Of a DNA stretch of 6,207 nucleotides, positions 1 through 4,282 are shown one piece after another. Position 1 is the stretch's first letter. The number at the start of each line of letters is the position of its first letter. Under the pieces are notes generated by a model, which saw nothing but the letters and a program-made list of their open reading frames with translations, had not been told where the DNA came from and did no database searches. This DNA comes from Oscillospiraceae bacterium (GTDB lineage: Bacteria > Bacillota > Clostridia > Oscillospirales > UBA929): the NCBI GenBank assembly GCA_009777685.1, contig WRLJ01000104.1:1-6207 (forward strand), given 5' to 3'. The position numbers were made by a program, and so were the translations under genes.

Positions 1-20
1 TGTGGGTCAAGTTAAGCCTT

Positions 21-50
21 GGAGGGGTGGCACGAAGTGCCGGGGTGGTT
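21..50 (+). repeat. Fragment of the GGAGG / GAGGATT hairpin repeat (fragment C)
   Basis: A small hairpin, GGCAC (29-33) and GTGCC (37-41) with loop GAA, is preceded by GGAGGGGT and followed by GGGGTGGTT. The order (purine-rich GGAGG, short GC hairpin, GAGGATT-like tail) matches the two fuller copies at 177-224 and 259-301, but the upstream CTCCTTT arm is missing, so this is probably a decayed or truncated copy. Confidence 0.4.
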
Positions 51-61
51 CGTGACCCCAC

Positions 62-87
62 GGCGCGCCGGGGGCGTCGCGCCCTAC
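62..87 (-). repeat. GTAG-flanked palindrome P1 (REP-like)
   Basis: The arms GGCGCG (62-67) and CGCGCC (78-83) are complementary. The right arm is directly followed by CTAC (84-87), which is GTAG on the minus strand. The block 61-87 is identical over 27 bases to 3417-3443 (P3). A TGTGCGG motif follows, as in P2, P3, P10 and P11. Confidence 0.65.
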
Positions 88-111
88 AACGGTGTGCGGG
101 TGGGCGAACAC

Positions 112-137
112 GGCGCGATGTGGGCATCGCGCCCTAC
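112..137 (-). repeat. GTAG-flanked palindrome P2 (REP-like)
   Basis: A perfect 9-bp stem, GGCGCGATG (112-120) and CATCGCGCC (125-133), has loop TGGG. CTAC (134-137) abuts the right arm. Thirty bases (109-138) are identical to 3513-3542 (P5). It is followed by GGCGTGTGCGG (138-148), whose inverse complement recurs at 311-321 and 6074-6084. Confidence 0.7.
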
Positions 138-148
138 GGCGTGTGCGG

Positions 149-174
149 CCACCCCCAAACCCGTACCCCGCCCT
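149..174 (+). repeat. 26-base direct repeat, copy 1
   Basis: This C-rich block matches 320-345 at 23 of 26 positions by eye. It sits between palindrome P2 and the inverted hairpin repeat at 177-224. It may belong to the same composite repeat, and nothing suggests coding. Confidence 0.45.
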
Positions 175-176
175 AA

Positions 177-224
177 AATCCTCCGTCACGCCTGGCGGCG
201 TGCCACCTCCTTTACGAAAGGAGG
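177..224 (-). repeat. Two-hairpin repeat ending in GAGGATT, copy A
   Basis: Read on the minus strand this contains an 8-bp hairpin (plus-strand arms CCTCCTTT 206-213 and AAAGGAGG 217-224, loop ACG), then a 6-bp hairpin (CACGCC 187-192 and GGCGTG 197-202), then GGAGGATT (complement of 177-184). Copy B at 259-301 has the same order of parts on the plus strand, so the two lie head to head. It could act as a structured RNA or a bidirectional terminator, but no clear T run follows. The repeat assignment rests on this shared order of parts. Confidence 0.55.
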
Positions 225-258
225 CTTGCGCGCCCTGTAAGGCCCCACCCCCGTCAAG

Positions 259-301
259 GCTCCTTTCCTAAAGGAGCTGTCGGCGGAGCCGACTGAGGAT
301 T
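259..301 (+). repeat. Two-hairpin repeat ending in GAGGATT, copy B
   Basis: Plus-strand order: 8-bp stem GCTCCTTT (259-266) and AAAGGAGC (270-277) with loop CCT, then 6-bp stem GTCGGC (279-284) and GCCGAC (288-293) with loop GGA, then TGAGGATT ending at 301. Both stems are perfect. Relative to copy A the second stem has a wholly different sequence, yet pairing is kept. I recall similar layouts as intergenic repeats in clostridial genomes, but cannot verify that here. Confidence 0.55.
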
Positions 302-319
302 GACAAAGTTCCGCACACG

Positions 320-345
320 CCACCCCAAAACCCGCAACCCGCCCT
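320..345 (+). repeat. 26-base direct repeat, copy 2
   Basis: Second copy of the block at 149-174, with three differences. It is preceded by CCGCACACGCC (311-321), the exact inverse complement of the 11-base motif after palindrome P2. Confidence 0.45.
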
Positions 346-367
346 GCAATCGGCGGATAAGGGCAAA

Positions 368-381
368 GTAAATGCGTTTAC
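368..381. promoter_or_regulatory. Possible LacI-family-type operator
   Basis: GTAAATGCGTTTAC is a near-perfect 14-bp inverted repeat with one mismatched pair. It begins 33 bases upstream of the -35 hexamer of the hydrolase promoter. AT-rich half-sites around a central GC or CG are typical of LacI-family sugar regulators, which often control GH3 genes. The assignment is by shape and position only. It could be a chance palindrome. Confidence 0.3.
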
Positions 382-400
382 CCAAACACCAAACCTCCAA

Positions 401-429
401 TTGTCTTTTCTCTCCGCCCGTGCTATACT
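401..429 (+). promoter_or_regulatory. Sigma-A-type promoter of the GH3 gene
   Basis: The -35 is TTGTCT (401-406), the spacer is 17 bases, and the -10 is TATACT (424-429) with an extended TG at 421-422. Transcription would start near 436, giving a leader of about 33 bases before the start codon. The ten bases GTGCTATACT (420-429) recur exactly in the vapBC promoter. Confidence 0.7.
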
Positions 430-468
430 GAAACACAACCGCGAAAAATAGGGATCGGGGAGGCGGCG

Positions 469-2553
469 ATGATGTCGGAATACAGCCAAAGAGCGCGGGA
501 GCTGGTCGCGCGGATGACTCTGGAGGAAAAGGTTTCCCAAATGCTGCACGGGGCGGCGGCCATTGAACGCCTGGACGTCCCGGCCTATAACTGGTGGAAC
601 GAGGCCCTGCACGGCGTCGCGCGCGCCGGGACCGCCACCATGTTCCCCCAGGCCATCGCGCTGGCCGCCATGTTCGACCCCAGATTTCTGGAGGAAATCG
701 CCGGCGCCATCTCCGACGAGGGCCGCGCCAAGCACCACGCCCACGCGGCGGAGGGCGACCGCGACATTTATAAGGGCCTGACCTTCTGGTCGCCCAATAT
801 CAATATTTTCCGCGACCCGCGCTGGGGGCGCGGGCACGAGACCTACGGCGAGGACCCGTACCTCACCGCGCGGCTGGGCGCGGCGTTTATCCGGGGCTTG
901 CAGGGACCCGACCGCGAACAGCTGAAAAGCGCCGCCTGCGCCAAGCACTTCGCCGTCCACTCCGGCCCGGAGGATCTGCGCCATGAGTTTGACGCCGTTT
1001 GCGACGACTATGACCTGTGGAACACCTATCTGCCCGCCTTCAAGGCCGCCGTTGACGCCGGGGTGGAGGCCGTGATGGGCGCGTACAACCGCACCAACGG
1101 CGAGCCCTGCTGCGGCTCTCAGACGCTGCTGGTCGATATCCTGCGCGGAAAATGGGGCTTTGACGGGCATGTGACCAGCGACTGCTGGGCCGTCAAGGAT
1201 TTCCATGAGTTCCACAAAGTCACCGACAACGCCGTGGAATCCGTCGCGCTGGCCATCCGTATGGGCTGCGACCTCAACTGCGGCAATCTGTACGGGTACG
1301 CCGTGCAGGCGGTCAGGGACGGCCTGCTGACCGAGGAGGAGGTCACGATTTCCTGCGAACGCCTGATGGTCGCGCGGATGCGCCTGGGGATGCTGGGCGC
1401 GCCGGAAAACCCGAAATATACCTCCATCCCGTATGACGTCGTCGACTGCGCCGCCCACCGCGCCCTGAATCTCGACGCCGCGCGGCGGAGCCTGGTGCTG
1501 CTGAAAAATGACGGCACGCTGCCGCTGGACGCCTCCCAGCTGAAATCCATCGCCGTGATCGGCCCGAACGCCGACTCGCGCCGCGCTCTGGAGGGCAATT
1601 ACGAGGGCACGGCCTCGGAGTATTTCACCGTCCTGGAGGGCGTCCGCCATACCGCGGAGGGCGTCCGCATCCGGTACGCGGAGGGCTGCCATCTGCATAA
1701 AACGGGCGTCAGCAATCTGGCGCTGAGCGACGACCGTCTGGCGGAGGCCGTCATCGCCGCGAAAAGCTCCGACGCCGTGATCCTCTGTCTGGGGCTTGAC
1801 GCGGACATCGAGGGCGAGGAGGGCGACGCGGGCAACGAGTTCGGGTCCGGCGACAAGAAGACGCTGAACCTTGCGGGCCGCCAGCAGCATCTGCTGGAAA
1901 CGGTCACCGCCGCCGCCGCGGGCAAGCCCGTGATTTTGGTTCTGATCTCCGGCAGCGCGCTGGCCGTCGGATGGGCCGACAGGCACGTAAACGGCATTTT
2001 GCAGGCATTCTATCCCGGCGCGCTGGGCGGTCTGGCCGCCGCGGAGGCCATTTTTGGGAAATTCAGCCCGGAGGGCCGCCTGCCCGTGACGTTTTACCGC
2101 GACAGCGGGGATGTGCCGGCCTTTACGGACTACAGCATGAAGGGCCGCACCTACCGCTATTTCGAGGGCGAGGCGCTGTATCCGTTCGGCTTTGGGCTGG
2201 GCTATACCCGGACCGAGCTGTCCGGTCTCCGCGCGACGCGGCAGTCCGTTAGCCTCACCGTCCGGAACATCGGCGAACTGCCGGGGCGCGAGACGGTGCA
2301 GGTGTATGTCTCCTCCCCCGGACAGAAGGAAATCCGCAGCCTGTGCGGGATCGGCAAGGTGTATTTACAGCCGGGTGAGAGCCGCGAGGTGACGGTGCCC
2401 CTCAACCCCGACGCCTTCAGCCGCCGCGACTCGGAGGGTGATCTGTATCCCGTCGCCGGGCCGCACACGCTGTACGCGGGCCTATCCCAGCCGGACAAAC
2501 GCAGCGTGGCCCTGTGCGGCGTGGAACCGCTGCAAGCGGTGATTGAGGATTGA
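469..2553 (+). CDS. Glycoside hydrolase family 3 enzyme, beta-xylosidase/beta-glucosidase type
   Basis: This 694-residue enzyme is predicted to release terminal beta-linked sugars from oligosaccharides by a retaining mechanism. The N-terminal TIM-barrel carries YNWWNEALHGV (40-50), typical of bacterial xylosidase-like GH3 proteins, then FRDPRWGRGHETYGEDP (114-130), the AKHF motif (158-161) and the nucleophile motif HVTSDCW, with Asp238 as predicted nucleophile. The second alpha/beta domain begins near 340 (SLVLLKND). IEGEEGD (447-453) probably holds the acid/base glutamate, though which one is uncertain. The C-terminal part (about 590-690) fits the fibronectin-III-like domain of the family. 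Length is normal and no frame break is seen. There is no signal peptide, so it should act in the cytoplasm on imported sugars. GGGGAGG (457-463) lies 5 bases before ATG 469 and 8 before ATG 472, so translation may begin at the second Met. Exact substrate (xyloside, glucoside, arabinoside) cannot be read from sequence. No transporter or regulator gene adjoins it. Confidence 0.93.
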   Translation: MMSEYSQRARELVARMTLEEKVSQMLHGAAAIERLDVPAYNWWNEALHGVARAGTATMFPQAIALAAMFDPRFLEEIAGAISDEGRAKHHAHAAEGDRDIYKGLTFWSPNINIFRDPRWGRGHETYGEDPYLTARLGAAFIRGLQGPDREQLKSAACAKHFAVHSGPEDLRHEFDAVCDDYDLWNTYLPAFKAAVDAGVEAVMGAYNRTNGEPCCGSQTLLVDILRGKWGFDGHVTSDCWAVKDFHEFHKVTDNAVESVALAIRMGCDLNCGNLYGYAVQAVRDGLLTEEEVTISCERLMVARMRLGMLGAPENPKYTSIPYDVVDCAAHRALNLDAARRSLVLLKNDGTLPLDASQLKSIAVIGPNADSRRALEGNYEGTASEYFTVLEGVRHTAEGVRIRYAEGCHLHKTGVSNLALSDDRLAEAVIAAKSSDAVILCLGLDADIEGEEGDAGNEFGSGDKKTLNLAGRQQHLLETVTAAAAGKPVILVLISGSALAVGWADRHVNGILQAFYPGALGGLAAAEAIFGKFSPEGRLPVTFYRDSGDVPAFTDYSMKGRTYRYFEGEALYPFGFGLGYTRTELSGLRATRQSVSLTVRNIGELPGRETVQVYVSSPGQKEIRSLCGIGKVYLQPGESREVTVPLNPDAFSRRDSEGDLYPVAGPHTLYAGLSQPDKRSVALCGVEPLQAVIED

Positions 2554-2592
2554 GACGGGGGCGCAGGGCGTCCGTGCCCTCTCAGCGCAAGC

Positions 2593-2621
2593 GTGACTTT
2601 CTCGCTGGGGTGTGCTATACT
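2593..2621 (+). promoter_or_regulatory. Sigma-A-type promoter of the vapBC-like operon
   Basis: The -35-like GTGACT (2593-2598) is followed by a 17-base spacer and TATACT (2616-2621) with an extended TG (2613-2614). The ten bases GTGCTATACT (2612-2621) are identical to the GH3 promoter -10 region. Transcription from here would begin near 2628. Toxin-antitoxin promoters are usually autorepressed by the complex. I see no clear operator palindrome overlapping it. Confidence 0.65.
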
Positions 2622-2654
2622 ATTCATACAGACTGATGGAAGGATGTGTTCTGA

Positions 2655-2870
2655 ATGCAGATGGCGGTTATGAATGTCGAGAGCCTGGGCCTGCCGCCCT
2701 TCGCGGTTGAGAAGATCGGAAGCCGCAAAGTCCTTGTCAAAGAGGTAACGGAAGGGATTCTGTTGTCTCCGGTTCAGGCTGTCCCGAATTTACGCGGGAA
2801 ATATCGAGGAGTTTTCTCAACAGAACAATTTTTAGTTCAAAAGCAAACGGATAAGGATTTGGAGCCATGA
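2655..2870 (+). CDS. Putative VapB-like antitoxin
   Basis: This 71-residue protein directly precedes, and overlaps by four bases (ATGA), a PIN-domain toxin gene, the standard antitoxin position. The N-terminal half, with AVEKIGSRKVLVKEV and EGILLSPV (about 17-40), looks beta-rich and resembles the second half of an AbrB/MazE-type DNA-binding fold. The usual TIPKEVRE-like first strand is not obvious. The C-terminal FSTEQFLVQKQTDKDLEP (54-71) is charged and probably helical, like the tails with which VapB proteins occupy the toxin groove. By analogy it would neutralise VapC and repress its own promoter. GGAAGG (2638-2643) lies 11 bases upstream of ATG 2655; in-frame ATGs at 2661 and 2670 are alternatives. 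Identity rests mainly on context, and I do not recognise a precise family. Confidence 0.72.
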   Translation: MQMAVMNVESLGLPPFAVEKIGSRKVLVKEVTEGILLSPVQAVPNLRGKYRGVFSTEQFLVQKQTDKDLEP

Positions 2871-3283
2871 AACCGGCGTATGTTTTAGACGCTTGCGCCC
2901 TGATCGCTTATCTGACGGACGAGCCCGGCGTAGAGGTTGTAGAACGGCATCTGCTCCAGGCCACCGGCGGTACGGCCTTGGTTTATATGCATAAATTGAA
3001 TCTGCTGGAGGTCTATTACGGGTTTTTGCGCAGCGGCGGAAAGGCGCGGGCTGACGAGATGCTCCATGACATTGCGGAGAGCGGAATTGAAATCATAGAA
3101 AACTTGGCAGACCCCGTGTTTCAAGAAGCGGGGCGGTTAAAGGCGTTATATCGGATATCACTTGCCGATTCAGTCGCGCTGGCGGAGGCTGTGCAGAAAA
3201 ATGCGGCGATCCTCACATCGGACCATCACGAGTTTGACATTGTGCAGCGCAATGAGCCGATTCAATTTGAATGGATACGGTGA
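2867..3283 (+). CDS. vapC: VapC-type PIN-domain toxin (predicted ribonuclease)
   Basis: This 138-residue protein has the layout of a type II toxin-antitoxin PIN nuclease, a Mg-dependent endoribonuclease that typically cuts tRNA or rRNA and stops growth when free of antitoxin. The conserved acidic residues are visible: Asp8 in YVLDACALIAYL, Glu48 in LNLLEVYYG, Asp101 in SLADSVALAEA, and Asp119 in LTSDHHEFD with nearby Asp124. Length is typical and the active site appears intact, so an active toxin is likely. Its ATG overlaps the antitoxin stop, implying translational coupling. AAGGA (2853-2857) lies 9 bases before the start. Base composition is visibly less GC-rich than the preceding hydrolase, compatible with horizontal acquisition. 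The RNA target cannot be predicted. Hairpins about 40 bases past the stop may end the transcript. Confidence 0.88.
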   Translation: MKPAYVLDACALIAYLTDEPGVEVVERHLLQATGGTALVYMHKLNLLEVYYGFLRSGGKARADEMLHDIAESGIEIIENLADPVFQEAGRLKALYRISLADSVALAEAVQKNAAILTSDHHEFDIVQRNEPIQFEWIR

Positions 3284-3325
3284 ATCATAGGATAATCGCG
3301 GCGATTCGCCGGATATGAGACAGAT

Positions 3326-3372
3326 TGCGCCCCCTGCGTCACGCCGGGGGCGCACTCCGTGCGCCCGCAGGG
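3326..3372 (+). other. Overlapping alternative hairpins downstream of vapC
   Basis: Hairpin 1 pairs TGCGCCCCC (3326-3334) with GGGGGCGCA (3346-3354), 9 bp perfect, with a further GCG/CGC pairing inside. Hairpin 2 pairs GGGCGCAC (3348-3355) with GTGCGCCC (3359-3366), 8 bp perfect with loop TCC. They share 3348-3354 and exclude each other. CCCTGC (3332-3337) can also pair with GCAGGG (3367-3372) around hairpin 2. No T run follows, so this is not a classical terminator, although it may still stop or protect the vapBC transcript. Confidence 0.5.
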
Positions 3373-3417
3373 TTTCTGAGTGTTTACCGTTTGCCCGAAG
3401 TTTGCGGATCACCCGGC

Positions 3418-3443
3418 GGCGCGCCGGGGGCGTCGCGCCCTAC
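3418..3443 (-). repeat. GTAG-flanked palindrome P3 (REP-like)
   Basis: GGCGCG (3418-3423) pairs with CGCGCC (3434-3439), followed by CTAC (3440-3443). It is identical to P1 across 27 bases. Flanks on both sides (TTTGCGGAT at 3401-3409, then GGTTTGTGCGGCC and AAACGCGG) match those of P10, so P3 and P10 share a larger repeat but carry different stems. Confidence 0.7.
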
Positions 3444-3484
3444 GGTTTGTGCGGCCCAGGCAAACGCGGCGCATGGGCAAACAC

Positions 3485-3507
3485 GGGCCGCAGATTGCCG
3501 CCCCTAC
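3485..3507 (-). repeat. GTAG-flanked palindrome P4 (REP-like, imperfect)
   Basis: GGGC (3485-3488) pairs with GCCC (3500-3503), and GCA (3490-3492) with TGC (3496-3498), around a C/C mismatch and loop GAT. CTAC (3504-3507) abuts the right arm. The 31 bases at 3487-3517 look inserted relative to the P1-P2 arrangement near the window start. Confidence 0.55.
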
Positions 3508-3515
3508 GCAACCAC

Positions 3516-3541
3516 GGCGCGATGTGGGCATCGCGCCCTAC
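3516..3541 (-). repeat. GTAG-flanked palindrome P5 (REP-like)
   Basis: A perfect 9-bp stem, GGCGCGATG (3516-3524) and CATCGCGCC (3529-3537), has loop TGGG and is followed by CTAC (3538-3541). It is identical to P2 over 30 bases. Confidence 0.7.
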
Positions 3542-3564
3542 GAATGGGCGGGGCGGAAAACCCT

Positions 3565-3590
3565 GTAGGGGACGCGGCCCTCCGCGTCCC
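3565..3590 (+). repeat. GTAG-flanked palindrome P6 (REP-like)
   Basis: GTAG (3565-3568) directly precedes a perfect 9-bp stem, GGGACGCGG (3569-3577) and CCGCGTCCC (3582-3590), with loop CCCT. It lies in the opposite orientation to P5, giving a tail-to-tail pair like those in bacterial interspersed mosaic elements. Confidence 0.7.
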
Positions 3591-3627
3591 GCAAAACGTC
3601 CCCAACGCACCCGGTGCGGGAAACGGC

Positions 3628-3650
3628 GGACGCACGGAGTGCGTCCCTAC
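3628..3650 (-). repeat. GTAG-flanked palindrome P7 (REP-like)
   Basis: A perfect 8-bp stem, GGACGCAC (3628-3635) and GTGCGTCC (3639-3646), has loop GGA and is directly followed by CTAC (3647-3650). A small unflanked hairpin CGCAC/GTGCG lies just upstream at 3606-3618. Confidence 0.7.
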
Positions 3651-3678
3651 AGGGCATGGGGGACTCCCGCAAACCCTT

Positions 3679-3701
3679 GTAGGGGCGGCCATTGGCCGTC
3701 C
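3679..3701 (+). repeat. GTAG-flanked palindrome P8 (REP-like)
   Basis: GTAG (3679-3682) directly precedes GGGCGGCC (3683-3690), which pairs with GGCCGTCC (3694-3701) through eight pairs including one G-T wobble, with loop ATT. Its orientation is opposite to P7 and P9 on either side. Confidence 0.68.
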
Positions 3702-3745
3702 GTGGTTGCCGATGGTTTGTTGATTATGGGTATTGTTGAATGCGC

Positions 3746-3769
3746 GGACGCCATATATGGCGTCCCTAC
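3746..3769 (-). repeat. GTAG-flanked palindrome P9 (perfect 20-bp palindrome)
   Basis: GGACGCCATA (3746-3755) and TATGGCGTCC (3756-3765) form an uninterrupted 20-bp palindrome, followed by CTAC (3766-3769). The core differs from all the other units yet pairs perfectly. Confidence 0.7.
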
Positions 3770-3992
3770 ACATACGCCATGTTTTAGATTTTACATTGTA
3801 CGACAAAGATGTCACGTTAGGGCAGTTCCCTGTGAAGACAGCAAAGAAAGTGCAAGGGTATGGCCGGGACGTGCAAAAAAGACCCAAAGAGAGAAAACCT
3901 GAAACCGAGGCCAGGACAGCCCGGACGAGACCCTTACGGTGAAACGCCGTGTCTTCCCGCAAGCAAAACCCCCGTATTTCCCGCGAGAGGGC

Positions 3993-4016
3993 CTGGGGGA
4001 CTGCCAAGTCCCCCAG
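3993..4016. repeat. 10-bp GC-rich hairpin
   Basis: CTGGGGGACT (3993-4002) pairs perfectly with AGTCCCCCAG (4007-4016), loop GCCA. A second hairpin, CCGGGGGA (4026-4033) and TCCCCCGG (4038-4045), follows ten bases later. No T run follows either and neither has a GTAG flank. They sit at the outer edge of the left inverted repeat. Confidence 0.55.
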
Positions 4017-4030
4017 TGGGGGGCTCCGGG

Positions 4031-4178
4031 GGAGACCTCCCCCGGGAATGCCTGAACACTACCCAAACCCACAGCCGCACGGGCAAACGGTAAAAGCCCT
4101 TCCCCGAGAGTTTGCGGATAACCTGCGGGACGCCGAGGTCTGCGTCCCCTACGGCCTGTGCGGCGGGGTAAACGCGGA
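4031..4178 (+). repeat. Left copy of a 148-bp inverted repeat flanking the sigma operon
   Basis: These 148 bases match the complement of 6059-6207 with one single-base gap; from 4047 to 4178 roughly 120 of 132 positions agree by eye. The match includes a block (4122-4155) identical in both copies that contains palindrome P10. The open frame inside it is repeat-derived. The copy ends 39 bases before the predicted ECF promoter. Confidence 0.75.
4127..4152 (-). repeat. GTAG-flanked palindrome P10 (REP-like)
   Basis: GGGACGC (4127-4133) pairs with GCGTCCC (4142-4148), followed by CTAC (4149-4152) and then GGCCTGTGCGGC. It lies inside the left inverted repeat and has the same stem and loop as P11. 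Confidence 0.68.
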
Positions 4179-4216
4179 GCGGAAATCTGGAAAGCTCCGT
4201 AATATTTTCAAAGCCG

Positions 4217-4242
4217 TGAACCAAATGCCGTTTCAAACCGTC
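4217..4242 (+). promoter_or_regulatory. Predicted ECF-sigma-dependent (autoregulatory) promoter
   Basis: TGAACC (4217-4222) and CGTC (4239-4242) are separated by exactly 16 bases. This fits the Bacillus ECF consensus (TGAAAC, 16 bases, CGTA or CGTC) with one -35 difference. It lies 40 bases upstream of the sigma-factor start codon and immediately outside the left repeat, so the sigma factor probably drives its own operon. No comparable sigma-A promoter is evident here. Confidence 0.65.
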
Positions 4243-4282
4243 TAACGTGTGACCGGTCAAAAAAGCAAGGGAGGCGCTGCCA

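Larger units (their letters stand above)
1..400. other. Non-coding repeat-rich region upstream of the GH3 gene
   Basis: I find no credible gene here. The open frames across it are created by GC-rich palindromes and lack a ribosome binding site or any recognisable protein. The stretch holds two GTAG-type palindromes, two head-to-head copies and one fragment of a second hairpin repeat, a 26-base direct repeat (149-174 and 320-345, 23 of 26 identical by eye), and a possible operator near its right end. Confidence 0.7.
3284..4216. other. Gene-free, palindrome-dense region
   Basis: Over 900 bases hold no credible gene. The open frames on both strands are built from repeat sequence, lack ribosome binding sites and show low-complexity Arg/Pro/Gly composition. 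From left to right the region holds overlapping hairpins (3326-3372), seven GTAG-flanked palindromes (3418-3769), a plain stretch of about 220 bases (3770-3990) in which I see no feature, two GC-rich hairpins (3993-4045) and the left copy of an inverted repeat (4031-4178) containing an eighth palindrome. Confidence 0.7.

Noticed and set aside
585..1598. Minus-strand open frames of 60 and 159 residues inside the GH3 gene
   Set aside because: Both are antisense to conserved GH3 motifs, Ser/Arg-rich and unsupported by initiation signals.
268..1986. A 572-residue open frame on the minus strand
   Set aside because: It lies opposite the GH3 gene in GC-rich DNA, has no plausible ribosome binding site or recognisable domain, and its composition (Gly/Ala/Val/Arg/Gln) is that of an antisense shadow.
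2561..2588. Terminator of the GH3 gene (AGGGC/GCCCT hairpin with GCGC flanks)
   Set aside because: The stem is short and asymmetric and no T run follows; it overlaps the approach to the vapBC promoter.
3294..3306. Palindrome AATCGCGGCGATT after vapC as an operator or hairpin
   Set aside because: A one-base centre cannot form an RNA hairpin, and it lies downstream of the operon with no promoter nearby.
3418..3769. CRISPR array
   Set aside because: Unit sequence, spacing and orientation all vary, and there are no constant-length spacers or cas genes.
3315..3902. A 195-residue open frame on the plus strand, and others across 3325-4007
   Set aside because: They are made of palindromic repeat sequence, rich in Arg, Pro and Gly, with no ribosome binding site, and similar peptides reappear wherever the repeats recur.
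3860..4245. Small plus-strand open frames of 77 and 98 residues between the palindrome cluster and the sigma gene
   Set aside because: They run through the hairpins and the left inverted repeat; the matching peptide (PEHHPNQQPHGQTVK) appears on the minus strand of the right copy, so the frames follow the repeat rather than a gene.
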